Source: Campylobacter pinnipediorum subsp. caledonicus
Lineage (GTDB): Bacteria > Campylobacterota > Campylobacteria > Campylobacterales > Campylobacteraceae
Length of the DNA stretch: 64,000 bases
NCBI RefSeq assembly: GCF_002022005.1
Contig: NZ_CP017258.1
Span: 434,001 to 498,000, forward strand
Direction: 5' to 3'
The position numbers were made by a program, and so were the translations under genes. The notes under the pieces were generated by a model, which saw only the letters and a list, made by a program, of their open reading frames with translations, was not told where the DNA came from and ran no database searches. Within the stretch, counting starts at the first letter, position 1; every line of letters starts with the position of its first letter. This document shows, one piece after another, positions 17,206 to 26,641 of the stretch.

Positions 17206-18856
17206 ACCGTTTCATTTGTATTGCGGTTTGTATCATTTGATCGCTTGTTGTTATGCTTTTTGAACTAGCATCGTAAGCTTTTTGCATAACTATCATTTCT
17301 GTTAGCGCTTGGCCTAGATCTACATTGCTTATTTCAAGTGTGTTTGATGCGATATTTGTTCCAAGTATTGTTGCTCCATTTTTGCTCTTATAGAAAAATG
17401 GCTCTCCTGAGTTTGATGTTTTTGTATATATATTATCGCCCATTTTTGCAAGACCTTGGTCGTTTTGAAAATGATAAAGCGCAACTTTTGCTATAGGAAA
17501 CATTTGACCGTTATTAAAATTTGCCATTATCGTGCCGTTGTTTACAACCTCATAGCTTTTCAATAATCCTTCTATAAAGCCATCTTTTTTTATATCTGTT
17601 ACGGCTTTGCTGTGAAATGTGGTTAAACCTTTATATATCCCTTGTTGTTTATCTTTATCATCATTGGCATTATTATTTGTATTGTTTTTATCATTTTGTG
17701 GCTCTTGTTGTGCGAAATTTATATTTACCCCGCCAATTTCTGTTAAGGTTGTTTCTACTAATGTTCCTTTTGGTCCAAAAGTAAGCATTCCTTTTTTTGT
17801 TTCAACTATATTATTTTGTTCATCTGTTATTGTAGCCTCTATATCCCATACTGTTTTATCATTTTGTTGAGGAATTTGTTTTGTGTATCTTAGTGATAGT
17901 AGGCTTTTTGTGCCATCGTCGTTAAATATATCCGTACTCATTTTTTGGACATTTGCAACTTCTTGATTTGTTAAAAGTTGTGCTGAAACCTCAACCTTTT
18001 TTAGGTCCATATAATCTAATTTATAATCTTTTAACTCCCAGCTTCCATCTTCATTTACCTGTGTTGATAGTTCACTAAGTTTATCCCCATCTTTTATTTT
18101 TATAATTATACTATCGCCTTTTTTGTATTTATTTACACTTGGACTGTTGTTTATGTTTCCACTTATGCTTATTGTTTTTTCATCTGCTTTTATTTCATGT
18201 TTGTATGAATCTTGTTTCAAATCAACTTTGACATTTTCAAATTTTCTTGTAGCATCAAGGTTGCCTTTTATGTCTACATTTTTTGTTGCTTTTGCTTGTT
18301 GATATAAAAAATGTGGAAGCTTTATATTTGTTTGAGCGTTTTCATTTTCAAGCTCTAAGACCTCTTTTTCATCTATACTAAATGCTTTATTTATATCTTT
18401 TGTTGAATCATATTGTTTTAGTGCGTTTTTGCTTGGTGTTGCTGTTTTTAAGTTTGCCATAGTTCCTTGCACAAACTTACCCATAGGATCAACTAAATTT
18501 CCATCAGCATCAACATCAAAGTTTCCGGCACGAGTATAATACACATCTCCGTGTCTATCTCTCACACCAAAAAAACCATCACCGTGAATAGCCATATCAA
18601 ATTTATTTTCTGTGTTTTTAAAACTACCCATTCTCATATCAAGAGCTGTTGTCTGTTTTGTTGCTCCAAGCCCTACCTGATCCGTTGTAGGATTATTTCC
18701 AGCCGATACCATGCTTTGATAAAATATGCTTTTAAACTCAGGCAAAGATGCCTTAAAGCCTACATTATTTATGTTTGATATATTATTTGCCCAAACATCT
18801 ATACCAAAACTTTGTGTTTTGATTCCAGCAACTCCGTTGTAAAATCCTCTTATCAT
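17204..18856 (-). CDS. flgE: Flagellar hook protein FlgE
   Basis: A 550-aa axial protein forming the hook. The N-terminal heptad segment (SFYNGVAGIKTQSFGIDVWANNISNINNVGFK-like) is the D0 signature, with NNISN, VGLGA and the GDGFF motif; the C-terminal D0 helix (SNVDLGQALTEMIVMQKAYDASSKSITTSDQM) is complete. A large variable middle (about 180-390, Lys/Asp/Asn-rich) is the surface D2/D3 portion, as in campylobacters whose hook protein is about 540 aa. It follows flgD by 3 bp in the fliK-flgD-flgE unit, driven by the sigma-54 promoter upstream of fliK. Confidence 0.93.
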   Translation of the reverse strand: MIRGFYNGVAGIKTQSFGIDVWANNISNINNVGFKASLPEFKSIFYQSMVSAGNNPTTDQVGLGATKQTTALDMRMGSFKNTENKFDMAIHGDGFFGVRDRHGDVYYTRAGNFDVDADGNLVDPMGKFVQGTMANLKTATPSKNALKQYDSTKDINKAFSIDEKEVLELENENAQTNIKLPHFLYQQAKATKNVDIKGNLDATRKFENVKVDLKQDSYKHEIKADEKTISISGNINNSPSVNKYKKGDSIIIKIKDGDKLSELSTQVNEDGSWELKDYKLDYMDLKKVEVSAQLLTNQEVANVQKMSTDIFNDDGTKSLLSLRYTKQIPQQNDKTVWDIEATITDEQNNIVETKKGMLTFGPKGTLVETTLTEIGGVNINFAQQEPQNDKNNTNNNANDDKDKQQGIYKGLTTFHSKAVTDIKKDGFIEGLLKSYEVVNNGTIMANFNNGQMFPIAKVALYHFQNDQGLAKMGDNIYTKTSNSGEPFFYKSKNGATILGTNIASNTLEISNVDLGQALTEMIVMQKAYDASSKSITTSDQMIQTAIQMKR

Positions 18857-18859
18857 CTT

Positions 18860-19561
18860 TTAACTTTCAAAAAATTCAGATACTTCTTCTACTGGCTTAT
18901 ACTCGCCACCAATTTTTACATTTGCCTTACCATCTATAAACTTAACAGCTTCTACTGGATATGTTCCATAAATGGCAGTATGGGATTTTTTTCTTGAGTC
19001 TTTATAACTAGCCTTTACTTCATAGCTTCCTGGTTTTGCAACCCCTCCTGTGTCCGTTGATAAATCCCATTTTATACTATGTGTTCCAGCTGGCATTTTT
19101 TCTAAACTAATTTTTTTTATTACATTTGAGTTTGAATCAAGTATTTCAACTACACCAGATTTTACTTTATCTTCAAAATAAAGAGGTATATCTAGGGTTT
19201 GAGTTTCTTCGTTTACTGAAATTCTATCTGTGCCTAGATTTGCCATCTTTCCAAGTGCGGATAGAGCATACATGCTTGAGTTTGATTTAAGTTGTGATAC
19301 AAGTTCTTTCATGGCTGAATTTGTATTTTCTTGCATTTCAAGTGTAGCCAGCTGACTTGTTTGGGTTAGCATTTTTTCTGTGTCCATAGGCGATGTTGGA
19401 TCTTGATATTTAAGTTCCGTTAAAAGCAGTTTCATAAATGCATCTTTGTCAAGGTGTGCCGATGGATTTGTTCCATCCGCTTTTTGATTTTTTATATCTT
19501 GAAGTTTTTTTGTTCTTTTATCTGCTGTAAATTCTAAATTTGTATCTGTTATACTTGCCAT
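18860..19561 (-). CDS. flgD: Flagellar hook-capping protein FlgD
   Basis: A 233-aa scaffold that caps the growing hook and is discarded when the filament starts. The N-terminal FlgD segment LDKDAFMKLLLTELKYQDPTSPMDTEKM (read in two overlapping halves) is the family hallmark, and the C-terminal half is the FlgD Ig/tudor-like region with GVAKPGSYEVKA. It lies between fliK (14 bp upstream) and flgE. Confidence 0.94.
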   Translation of the reverse strand: MASITDTNLEFTADKRTKKLQDIKNQKADGTNPSAHLDKDAFMKLLLTELKYQDPTSPMDTEKMLTQTSQLATLEMQENTNSAMKELVSQLKSNSSMYALSALGKMANLGTDRISVNEETQTLDIPLYFEDKVKSGVVEILDSNSNVIKKISLEKMPAGTHSIKWDLSTDTGGVAKPGSYEVKASYKDSRKKSHTAIYGTYPVEAVKFIDGKANVKIGGEYKPVEEVSEFFES

Positions 19562-19574
19562 AATTTCTCCTTAT

Positions 19575-20954
19575 TTATATATATATCGGCATTACAAGTT
19601 CTAATAATACTTGTTCATTTGTTGCTTCATCGCTTTCGCCTTGAGCCATTTGTTTGTATTTTTTTTGTCCTTGTTCTTGTTTGTTTTGTTGGTCTGAAAA
19701 ATTCATTTCAAGTTCTGTAAAGCCCATATTTACAAGACTATTTTTAAACTCTGCTTGATTTTGTAAAAATATATTCATTGTGTTTGTATTTGAGTTAAAG
19801 TTTATATGCAGGTTATTCCCTCTGTTTACCATTGTTATTTCAACTTCCCCTAAATTTAGAGGATTTAGAGTTATGTTGAATTTAGTAAAAGGTGCTTTAT
19901 AATTTTGTATCTGATCTGCTAAATTTTGTGAAAAATTACTAAAAGTCTCCTTTACTGCTAGTTTGTGATTTATCTGATTGTTTGCTGTTTTTACTATATC
20001 TTTTACTATTGCATTAAGATCATTTTGATCATCTTTTTGTGTTGTTTGAATTATGCTATCTTCTTGGCCTGATTGTTGTTCTTTTTCAGGATATAATAGT
20101 GTTTGTAAATTTATCTTTTGATTTTTTGTATCTTTTGCGATCATTTCATTTGTTTTTGGAGTTAGGTTTATCTCCTCTTTTAAATCATTATCTAGCATAC
20201 TTTCACTTTTTTTATCATCTTGTGTCGATTGTTTTAGTGTTTCTGTTTTTAAAGATTCGTTTATAGGCTTTGAAATCTCTTTTAGGACTTCGTTCAATCC
20301 GATAGGATTTTGTGTATTTTTTGTAACTTGTTGTATGGTTTGCTCTACCTGATTTTTTATATCTAGATTTATAGGTATTACTGGTTTGAAAAAGTCTTTT
20401 TTACCTAGGTTTTCAAACATATTTTTTAGCTCATCAACATTACCCTGTGTGATTTTTATCTTATCAAGTCCAAGGTCAAATTTGTTTGCAAGTTCTATAA
20501 GCTCATTGACACTTTTTATATTGCTTAATTCTTCAACGTTTGATATTTTATTTAAAAAATTTGCTATTTTGTCTGTGAAATTTGGAAACTTACTAACCTT
20601 TTCTCCACCATTTAAAATTTCTAAAACTTGTAAAAGTTGCATAAAATTTGCATTTTCATACAACTCATTTTTTGTATCATCATCAAGTTTGTTTTCTAAA
20701 TCTTGTGAAATTTTTATATTATTTTCTTTTTTTATCTGTTTGTCTGTTTCGTTTTTCATGCTTACCGATTTTGCTATATCTTTTACATCTTTTTCGCTTA
20801 GTTTTTCGCCTTTGTCTGCTTTTTTAGATGCAGCACTTAAAACCATATTTAAAAATTCATTATTATCGCTTTTGTCTTTTTTGGTGCTATTTGGGCTTTT
20901 TTTGTTTGTATTTGTAAAAATATCAACCTGATTTTTTGTGTTAAATGTTTGCAT
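19575..20954 (-). CDS. fliK: Flagellar hook-length control protein FliK
   Basis: A 459-aa ruler protein. It is Lys/Asn/Gln-rich and low-complexity through most of its length, and keeps the conserved C-terminal Flg_hook domain around residues 350-430, including LNPLNLGEVEI and GFTELEMNF. In Campylobacter FliK controls hook length and the switch to filament export. It is the first gene of the flagellar unit; a sigma-54 site lies 34 bp upstream. Confidence 0.88.
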   Translation of the reverse strand: MQTFNTKNQVDIFTNTNKKSPNSTKKDKSDNNEFLNMVLSAASKKADKGEKLSEKDVKDIAKSVSMKNETDKQIKKENNIKISQDLENKLDDDTKNELYENANFMQLLQVLEILNGGEKVSKFPNFTDKIANFLNKISNVEELSNIKSVNELIELANKFDLGLDKIKITQGNVDELKNMFENLGKKDFFKPVIPINLDIKNQVEQTIQQVTKNTQNPIGLNEVLKEISKPINESLKTETLKQSTQDDKKSESMLDNDLKEEINLTPKTNEMIAKDTKNQKINLQTLLYPEKEQQSGQEDSIIQTTQKDDQNDLNAIVKDIVKTANNQINHKLAVKETFSNFSQNLADQIQNYKAPFTKFNITLNPLNLGEVEITMVNRGNNLHINFNSNTNTMNIFLQNQAEFKNSLVNMGFTELEMNFSDQQNKQEQGQKKYKQMAQGESDEATNEQVLLELVMPIYI

Positions 20955-20987
20955 TTTTAACCTCTTATATTAAACTGAAAATATATT

Positions 20988-21005
20988 AAGCAAAATATGT
21001 TCCAA
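20988..21005 (-). promoter_or_regulatory. Sigma-54 (RpoN) promoter for fliK-flgD-flgE
   Basis: On the minus strand the sequence reads TTGGAACATATTTTGCTT: the -24 GG and -12 GC are separated by exactly 10 nt, and the flanks match the Campylobacter RpoN consensus (TTGGAAC-N5-TTGCTT). It lies about 35 bp before the fliK ATG, the normal distance. This makes the three genes middle/late-class flagellar genes under FlgSR control by analogy. Confidence 0.88.
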
Positions 21006-21039
21006 AATTCTCATTAAATTTATATAAGAAAATTTTAGG

Positions 21040-21045
21040 TATAAT
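21040..21045 (+). promoter_or_regulatory. -10 element of the typA promoter
   Basis: TATAAT at 21040-21045 is preceded by a T/A-rich stretch, the arrangement usual for Campylobacter sigma-70 promoters, which rely on the -10 and a periodic AT-rich upstream region rather than a -35 box. Confidence 0.6.
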
Positions 21046-21077
21046 CTCCCCCTTATTTAAAAACTTGGAGATAGATT

Positions 21078-22886
21078 TTGGAAAATTTACGAAATATAGC
21101 AGTAATAGCTCACGTTGACCACGGTAAAACGACTATGGTTGATGAATTGCTTAAGCAATCTGGAACATTTAACGAACACCAAAGTGTTGGTGAGCGTGTT
21201 ATGGATAACAATGATATAGAAAAAGAACGTGGTATAACCATACTTTCTAAGAATACAGCGATAAAATATAAAGATACTAAGATAAACATTATAGACACCC
21301 CGGGACACGCCGATTTTGGTGGCGAGGTTGAGCGTGTTTTGAAAATGGTTGATGGTGTATTGCTTTTGGTTGATGCGCAAGAGGGTGTTATGCCTCAGAC
21401 AAAATTTGTTGTGAAAAAAGCACTTAGTTTGGGTCTAAGACCTATAGTTGTTATAAACAAGATAGATAAACCAGCGGCTGATCCTGAGCGTGTCATAAAT
21501 GAAATTTTTGACCTGTTTGTTGCGCTTGATGCAAATGATGAACAGCTTGAGTTTCCTGTGGTTTATGCTGCCGCAAAAAATGGATTTGCTAAACATAACT
21601 TAGATGATCCGGATGTAAATATGGAACCTCTTTTTGAGGCTATACTTGCACACGTTCCAGCTCCAAGTGGAAAAGATGAAAATCCTTTACAACTTCAAGT
21701 ATTTACTCTTGATTATGATAACTATGTTGGAAAAATTGGTATTGCTAGAATTTTTAACGGTAAAATTTCTAAAAATCAAAATGTTACTTTGGCAAAGGCT
21801 GATGGAACAAAAACAAATGGTAGAATTTCAAAACTTATCGGATTTTTAGGTCTTGAAAGACAAGATATAAACGAAGCTAGTACTGGTGATATAGTTGCTA
21901 TTGCTGGTTTTGAAGCACTTGATGTTGGTGATAGTATAGTTGATCCAAATAATCCTATCCCGCTTGATCCTTTGCATATAGAAGAGCCTACACTAAGTGT
22001 TGTATTTAGTGTAAATGATGGTCCTTTGGCTGGAACAGAGGGTAAGCACGTTACATCAAATAAGATAGATGAGCGTTTGCAAAGCGAGATGAAAACAAAT
22101 ATCGCAATGAGATATGAAAATATAGGCGAAGGTAAATTTAAGGTTAGCGGTCGTGGAGAACTTCAAATAACAATACTAGCTGAAAATATGCGTAGAGAGG
22201 GTTATGAGTTTTTGCTTGGTCGTCCTGAGGTTATTATAAAAGAGATAGATGGCGTTAAGTGTGAACCATTTGAGCTTTTGGTTATAGATGCACCTGATGA
22301 CTGCACCGGAACGGTTATAGAAAAGCTTGGTAAGAGAAAAGCCGAGATGATAAGCATGAATCCAACAGGCGATGGACAAACAAGAATAGAGTTTGAAATA
22401 CCGGCTAGAGGGCTTATAGGATTTAGAAGTCAGTTTTTGACAGATACAAAGGGCGAGGGCGTTATGAACCATAGCTTTTTAGAGTTTCGTCCGTTTAGTG
22501 GAAGTGTTGAGCATAGAACAAATGGTTCTTTGGTTTCTATGGAAAATGGAGTATCTCTTGCTTATTCATTATTTAACTTACAAGACCGTGGAGTTTTATT
22601 TATTGACCCACAAGCAAAGGTTTATATAGGCATGGTTATAGGTGAGCATAGTAGACCTAATGACCTTGATGTAAACCCTATAAAAGGTAAAAACCTAACA
22701 AACGTTCGTGCTAGTGGTTCTGATGATGCTATAAAACTAGTTCCACCAAGAAAACTTAGCCTTGAACGAGCTCTTGAGTGGATAGAAGATGATGAGCTTG
22801 TTGAGGTTACTCCTCAAAACATAAGGGTAAGAAAGCGTTATCTTGATCCAACAGAGAGAAAAAGAAAAGCAAAACAATCTAACTAA
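21078..22886 (+). CDS. typA: Ribosome-associated GTPase TypA/BipA
   Basis: A 602-aa translational GTPase of the EF-G family that associates with the 70S ribosome and aids growth under stress and ribosome assembly. G1 is [10 protein letters not shown]2 RGITI, G3 [11 protein letters not shown]4 NKID; domains II, III, V and the TypA-specific C-terminal domain (ending KRKAKQ) follow. The start is TTG at 21078, 7 nt after GGAG; the [17 protein letters not shown] reading matches the family N-terminus so the TTG is preferred. Confidence 0.96.
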   Translation: MENLRNIAVIAHVDHGKTTMVDELLKQSGTFNEHQSVGERVMDNNDIEKERGITILSKNTAIKYKDTKINIIDTPGHADFGGEVERVLKMVDGVLLLVDAQEGVMPQTKFVVKKALSLGLRPIVVINKIDKPAADPERVINEIFDLFVALDANDEQLEFPVVYAAAKNGFAKHNLDDPDVNMEPLFEAILAHVPAPSGKDENPLQLQVFTLDYDNYVGKIGIARIFNGKISKNQNVTLAKADGTKTNGRISKLIGFLGLERQDINEASTGDIVAIAGFEALDVGDSIVDPNNPIPLDPLHIEEPTLSVVFSVNDGPLAGTEGKHVTSNKIDERLQSEMKTNIAMRYENIGEGKFKVSGRGELQITILAENMRREGYEFLLGRPEVIIKEIDGVKCEPFELLVIDAPDDCTGTVIEKLGKRKAEMISMNPTGDGQTRIEFEIPARGLIGFRSQFLTDTKGEGVMNHSFLEFRPFSGSVEHRTNGSLVSMENGVSLAYSLFNLQDRGVLFIDPQAKVYIGMVIGEHSRPNDLDVNPIKGKNLTNVRASGSDDAIKLVPPRKLSLERALEWIEDDELVEVTPQNIRVRKRYLDPTERKRKAKQSN

Positions 22887-22893
22887 TAAATTT

Positions 22894-22920
22894 AAAGCAG
22901 TTTTTATAACTGCTTTAACT
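22894..22920 (+). terminator. Terminator hairpin of typA
   Basis: AAAGCAGTT (22894-22902) pairs with AACTGCTTT (22908-22916) with a 5-nt loop, beginning 7 nt after the stop. The T-run is short, so it is a weak intrinsic terminator. Confidence 0.6.
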
Positions 22921-22979
22921 CATTTAACGTTTAATGTAATAAATTATATTTAAAAGTTTTTTTAAAATTTTTAAATATA

Positions 22980-23645
22980 TTATTCACAATTTCCTATATT
23001 GTTTTTATCTTCTATGCATGTGTATCCACTTTCTTTAAAAACAATTATATTTAATATATCACCATTGCCTTGCAATGATATTTTTGTATCTTCTTGAAGT
23101 AACTTTTCGTATGGGCTTTTTGAGTTTTGCAATGCAGAATACGGGCGACCTAATATATCAAATGCTAATGTTTGATTTTTTGAATTAAACTTTACTTTTG
23201 TGATACCATATGTTTTTGTTAAGTTTAGTTTTTTATCTAAAATTTGATTTGGATATTTTTGCCTAGCATAGCCACTAGTTAGTTTTTTGTTTAAATCTCT
23301 TGGGTTGTTCGCTATTTGATCTATTGAATTTGGATTTCCACTATATGAACCACTATCGCTAAAAACCGTATATCTCCATATTTGCTTACTTTTTTGCGTA
23401 TCATAATGAAAGAGTATTCTCCAGTATGCTTTATACCAATCATTTTCCGGAGTGCCATCTGATTGTAGTGTAAATTTATTATCTTGCATTGCTAAGTGTT
23501 GAGTATATCTTATATCTGCCATTATCTGATTTGCTGCTTCTCTTAGTGGATTTTTATTTGATCTTGGTATGGCTAAAGCTGATAGTATTCCAACTATCGC
23601 TATAACAAATACTAGTTCCAACATTGTAAATGCTCTTTTTATCAT
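22980..23645 (-). CDS. Type II secretion/type IV pilus-like pseudopilin
   Basis: About 221 aa with a prepilin N-terminus: short basic leader, then FTMLELVFVIAIVGILSALAIPR, with the conserved Glu at +5. The residue at -1 is Ala (KRA/FTMLE) rather than the usual Gly, which is tolerated by some prepilin peptidases. The rest is a soluble minor-pseudopilin head. I place the start at 23645, 5 nt after GAGG; an ATG directly before it (23648) is too close. Campylobacters use such pseudopilins with a type II-like system linked to DNA uptake; a direct role here is inference. Confidence 0.8.
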   Translation of the reverse strand: MIKRAFTMLELVFVIAIVGILSALAIPRSNKNPLREAANQIMADIRYTQHLAMQDNKFTLQSDGTPENDWYKAYWRILFHYDTQKSKQIWRYTVFSDSGSYSGNPNSIDQIANNPRDLNKKLTSGYARQKYPNQILDKKLNLTKTYGITKVKFNSKNQTLAFDILGRPYSALQNSKSPYEKLLQEDTKISLQGNGDILNIIVFKESGYTCIEDKNNIGNCE

Positions 23646-23665
23646 CATAACCTCAAATTATTTAT

Positions 23666-24859
23666 TTATAATTTATGTATTATTTTATCAAATTTTTTAA
23701 CAAAAAAATCATTATTATTTTCTATAAGAGCTAAATTACCACCATTGGATATGCCATAAAATTTTAACCTAAGAGCTAATTTATAATTTTGTGTATTTAT
23801 CTCATATATATTTAGCTTTGATAACTCTTTTGATAACTCTTTTGCTACATGAAATTTATATGCAAAATGTTTTTTTGGATTGTTTATAAAATTATATAAT
23901 ACAGGGTTGAAAATAATAATCAACCAATTAGAAAATAAAAATAAAAATACAAATACTAATGCTATTTTATGTTTTTTTCTAAACTCGGGTAGCCTTACTC
24001 TATATGAGCTAAAAAATATTCTAATCATAAGAGGTGTTGCTATAATGCAAAAAGGTAAGAATTCTTCCAATTGAACCTTTTGTCTTATAGATAATACTAT
24101 ACTAATACAAAACGAAATTACAGATAAAAACCACAATATATCTTTTTTTTCTTTTATCCAAATTCTATATATGGCATATATAAAAAATATAAATATAAAT
24201 GGTGAAAAAACAGCAGCAAATATACCAAAGGTATCTATAAAGTGGCTACTTGGTTTACCCTGTGTATCAAATCCAAAAAAGGATAGACTTATTGTAAAAA
24301 AAATAGCACTAAGCCAAGCTAGTGTAGCATTTTTTGTATATACACCATAAGCAAAAAATGCTAAAAATAGTATCATAAATGAGCTATCTACAAAAATAGA
24401 ACTAGCCATTAATATATAAGTTATATAGATATTGTTTTTGTGAAAAAAATATAAAATAAAAAGTGTTATCATAAGGCACAAGCCGGCATTATTTACTATT
24501 AAAGCGCTTGCTACAGTGCCTGGTAAAAATACAAAAAGTAATATTGCGATAATTCTATCTTGATGAAATTTAATGTAAAACTTACTTATTTTATATAACA
24601 AAATAACACTAATAATATGAAAAAAAATCATAGGTATTCGTAATGCAAAATCGTTTTGCCCAAATAGTTTGCAGCTAGCGGTTATTATTTTATGTAAGAT
24701 AGAATCTTGTTCGTTAAAAAACACAAGCGCTTCATAGTAGCTTATACTTAAAGTGCTTGTGCAATATATCAAAAGAGCTAAATCAAGAGCGCAGATTATG
24801 GTTAAAACAAATATATCATTGTTTTTAATGCTATAAAGTTTTAAACCATAATCTTTCAT
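23666..24859 (-). CDS. GT39/ArnT-like polytopic membrane glycosyltransferase
   Basis: A 397-aa protein with about ten hydrophobic helices and a short C-terminal soluble tail. The N-terminal loop SISYYEALVFFNEQDSILHKI and FALRIPMIFFHIISVILLYKISK resemble the acidic first periplasmic loop and following helices of the dolichyl-phosphate-mannose mannosyltransferase/ArnT superfamily (GT-C fold). The first-loop acidic residues are E in YYEAL and D in NEQD. Sugar and acceptor are unknown. It lies 17 bp upstream of the pseudopilin and just after the phosphoribosyltransferase. Confidence 0.7.
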   Translation of the reverse strand: MKDYGLKLYSIKNNDIFVLTIICALDLALLIYCTSTLSISYYEALVFFNEQDSILHKIITASCKLFGQNDFALRIPMIFFHIISVILLYKISKFYIKFHQDRIIAILLFVFLPGTVASALIVNNAGLCLMITLFILYFFHKNNIYITYILMASSIFVDSSFMILFLAFFAYGVYTKNATLAWLSAIFFTISLSFFGFDTQGKPSSHFIDTFGIFAAVFSPFIFIFFIYAIYRIWIKEKKDILWFLSVISFCISIVLSIRQKVQLEEFLPFCIIATPLMIRIFFSSYRVRLPEFRKKHKIALVFVFLFLFSNWLIIIFNPVLYNFINNPKKHFAYKFHVAKELSKELSKLNIYEINTQNYKLALRLKFYGISNGGNLALIENNNDFFVKKFDKIIHKL

Positions 24860-25300
24860 TTAAAGTGTTATATCCCAAAAAAATTCAATCCACTCAGTTG
24901 CCTCTTTTGCTTTATAGTCAGGCATTAAAAGAGCGGTTTTTTTATAAAATATAGTTGCTATTTTTATATCTAAATGAGGATATAGCTTTAATAATGTCTT
25001 TTTTATCTCAGCCATACTTTCTCCGCTATCAACTATATCATCTACGACTAAAATTTTATTTACATTTGATAAATCAGGTATGTTAAATATGTTTATTGTG
25101 TCAAGCTTGCTTTGTTCATCGTAGTGTATAGAGTTTAGACTAAATAAATTGCGATTTTGTAAAGCAATTGCTATAAAATGTCCTATGGTCATTCCACCTC
25201 TTGCGATAGCTAGTATAGCATCAGGACTAAAGTCATCCCTTATCTCTCTTGCCATAGACTTTATATCTTTTTCAAATTCATCATAAGAATAAAAAAACAT
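24860..25300 (-). CDS. Type I purine phosphoribosyltransferase
   Basis: About 146 aa with a PRTase fold. The PRPP-binding loop is ILVVDDIVDSGES and the N-terminal AIARGGMTIGH loop is typical of the xanthine/hypoxanthine type. It would salvage a purine base with PRPP to the nucleotide. The adjacent purine permease 10 bp upstream supports a base-salvage pair. ATG 25300 and TTG 25306 are both possible starts relative to AAAGG. Confidence 0.85.
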   Translation of the reverse strand: MFFYSYDEFEKDIKSMAREIRDDFSPDAILAIARGGMTIGHFIAIALQNRNLFSLNSIHYDEQSKLDTINIFNIPDLSNVNKILVVDDIVDSGESMAEIKKTLLKLYPHLDIKIATIFYKKTALLMPDYKAKEATEWIEFFWDITL

Positions 25301-25316
25301 AATCAACCAGCCTTTC

Positions 25317-26630
25317 TTAATGAACTAAGAATATTACAAAGCTAATAATAGACAATACAATAATTCCTAAATTTATATGCTCCCACTCTTTTCTTAGCAC
25401 TCTTACTATAAAGTAAGATAAAAATCCAAATGCCAAACCATTTGTTATAGAGTATGTTAATGGCATTAAAATAACTATAAAAAATGTTGCTACACATATA
25501 GCCGGGTCTTTGAAATTTACATTTGTAAGTTCTGTAAACATCAAAACACCCACCATTACCAAGATAGGATAGATTGCATTTGCTGGGATTGCTTTAAAAA
25601 ATGGAAGTAAAAATAGTGTCAAGATAAACAATAATCCACAAAATACAGCTGTCAGTCCAGTTCTTCCGCCAGCGGCTACTCCACTTGCACTTTCTACGAA
25701 TGTTGTGGTTGTGCTAACGCCTATTAGCGATCCACCTACTGTAGCCAGTGCATCAGCTTCTAATGTCTTTTCTAATCTTTTTGAATCATTTTGATTTTTT
25801 CCTGTAAATAAGCCAGCCTTGCTTCCAACACCAGTTAAAGTGCCGATAGAGTCAAATAAATCTGTTACAAAAAATATTATAATTACAGGAAGTAAAGCGA
25901 GCGTAAAGACACCACTTGCATCAAACAATACGCTTTTTATATCAAATTGTAAAAATATAGGCTCTATTGAAGCTGGAGTTGATAAAAACTCAGTTGGAAC
26001 CGGAGACATTCCAAAAACCCAAGCTATGATAGAAGTGGTTATAACAGCTAACATAAATGCGCCTTTTATCTTCCAAGACCAAAATGCCATTACTATTAGT
26101 AGTCCTATAATTCCAAGTAAAACATTTGAATTTTTGATATCGCCTAATGAAACCAATACGGCATCGTTGTTTGCTATAATTCCTATTTGTTGTAATCCTA
26201 TAAAGCTTATAAAACATCCAATACCAGCGCTTATAGCTCTTCTTAAATCAATAGGTATAGATTTTACTACCCATATCCTAAAGTTGGTAAAAGACAAGGC
26301 TACAAACAATATACCAGATAAAAATACTATACCCAAAGCCGTTTGCCAAGGTATATTCATACCTATAACAAGACCAAATGTAAAATAAGCATTAAGACCC
26401 ATTCCAACGCTCATTGCAACCGGAGTGTTTGCCCAAAGACCATTTAAAACTGTTGCTAAGATAGTTGCAAGAGCTGTTGCTGTTATAAGCGCATCTATTG
26501 GCATACCTGTTTTACTCATTATGATAGCATTTGTAGGCACGATATACATCATCGCCAAAAATGTCGTAAATCCAGCAGTAAATTCTTGTTTTATGCTGGT
26601 GTTGTTTTCCTTAAGCTTGAAAAAATCCAA
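25317..26630 (-). CDS. AzgA-type NCS2 purine permease
   Basis: A 437-aa transporter with 12-14 membrane segments. The motif GMGLNAYFTF in TM3, and the TTTFVESASGVAAGGRTGL segment in TM10 with its central Glu, are signatures of the AzgA adenine/guanine/hypoxanthine symporter group within NCS2. It is complete and closely followed by the phosphoribosyltransferase, so imported base can be trapped as nucleotide. Confidence 0.9.
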   Translation of the reverse strand: MDFFKLKENNTSIKQEFTAGFTTFLAMMYIVPTNAIIMSKTGMPIDALITATALATILATVLNGLWANTPVAMSVGMGLNAYFTFGLVIGMNIPWQTALGIVFLSGILFVALSFTNFRIWVVKSIPIDLRRAISAGIGCFISFIGLQQIGIIANNDAVLVSLGDIKNSNVLLGIIGLLIVMAFWSWKIKGAFMLAVITTSIIAWVFGMSPVPTEFLSTPASIEPIFLQFDIKSVLFDASGVFTLALLPVIIIFFVTDLFDSIGTLTGVGSKAGLFTGKNQNDSKRLEKTLEADALATVGGSLIGVSTTTTFVESASGVAAGGRTGLTAVFCGLLFILTLFLLPFFKAIPANAIYPILVMVGVLMFTELTNVNFKDPAICVATFFIVILMPLTYSITNGLAFGFLSYFIVRVLRKEWEHINLGIIVLSIISFVIFLVH

Positions 26631-26641
26631 CTTATTCTCCT

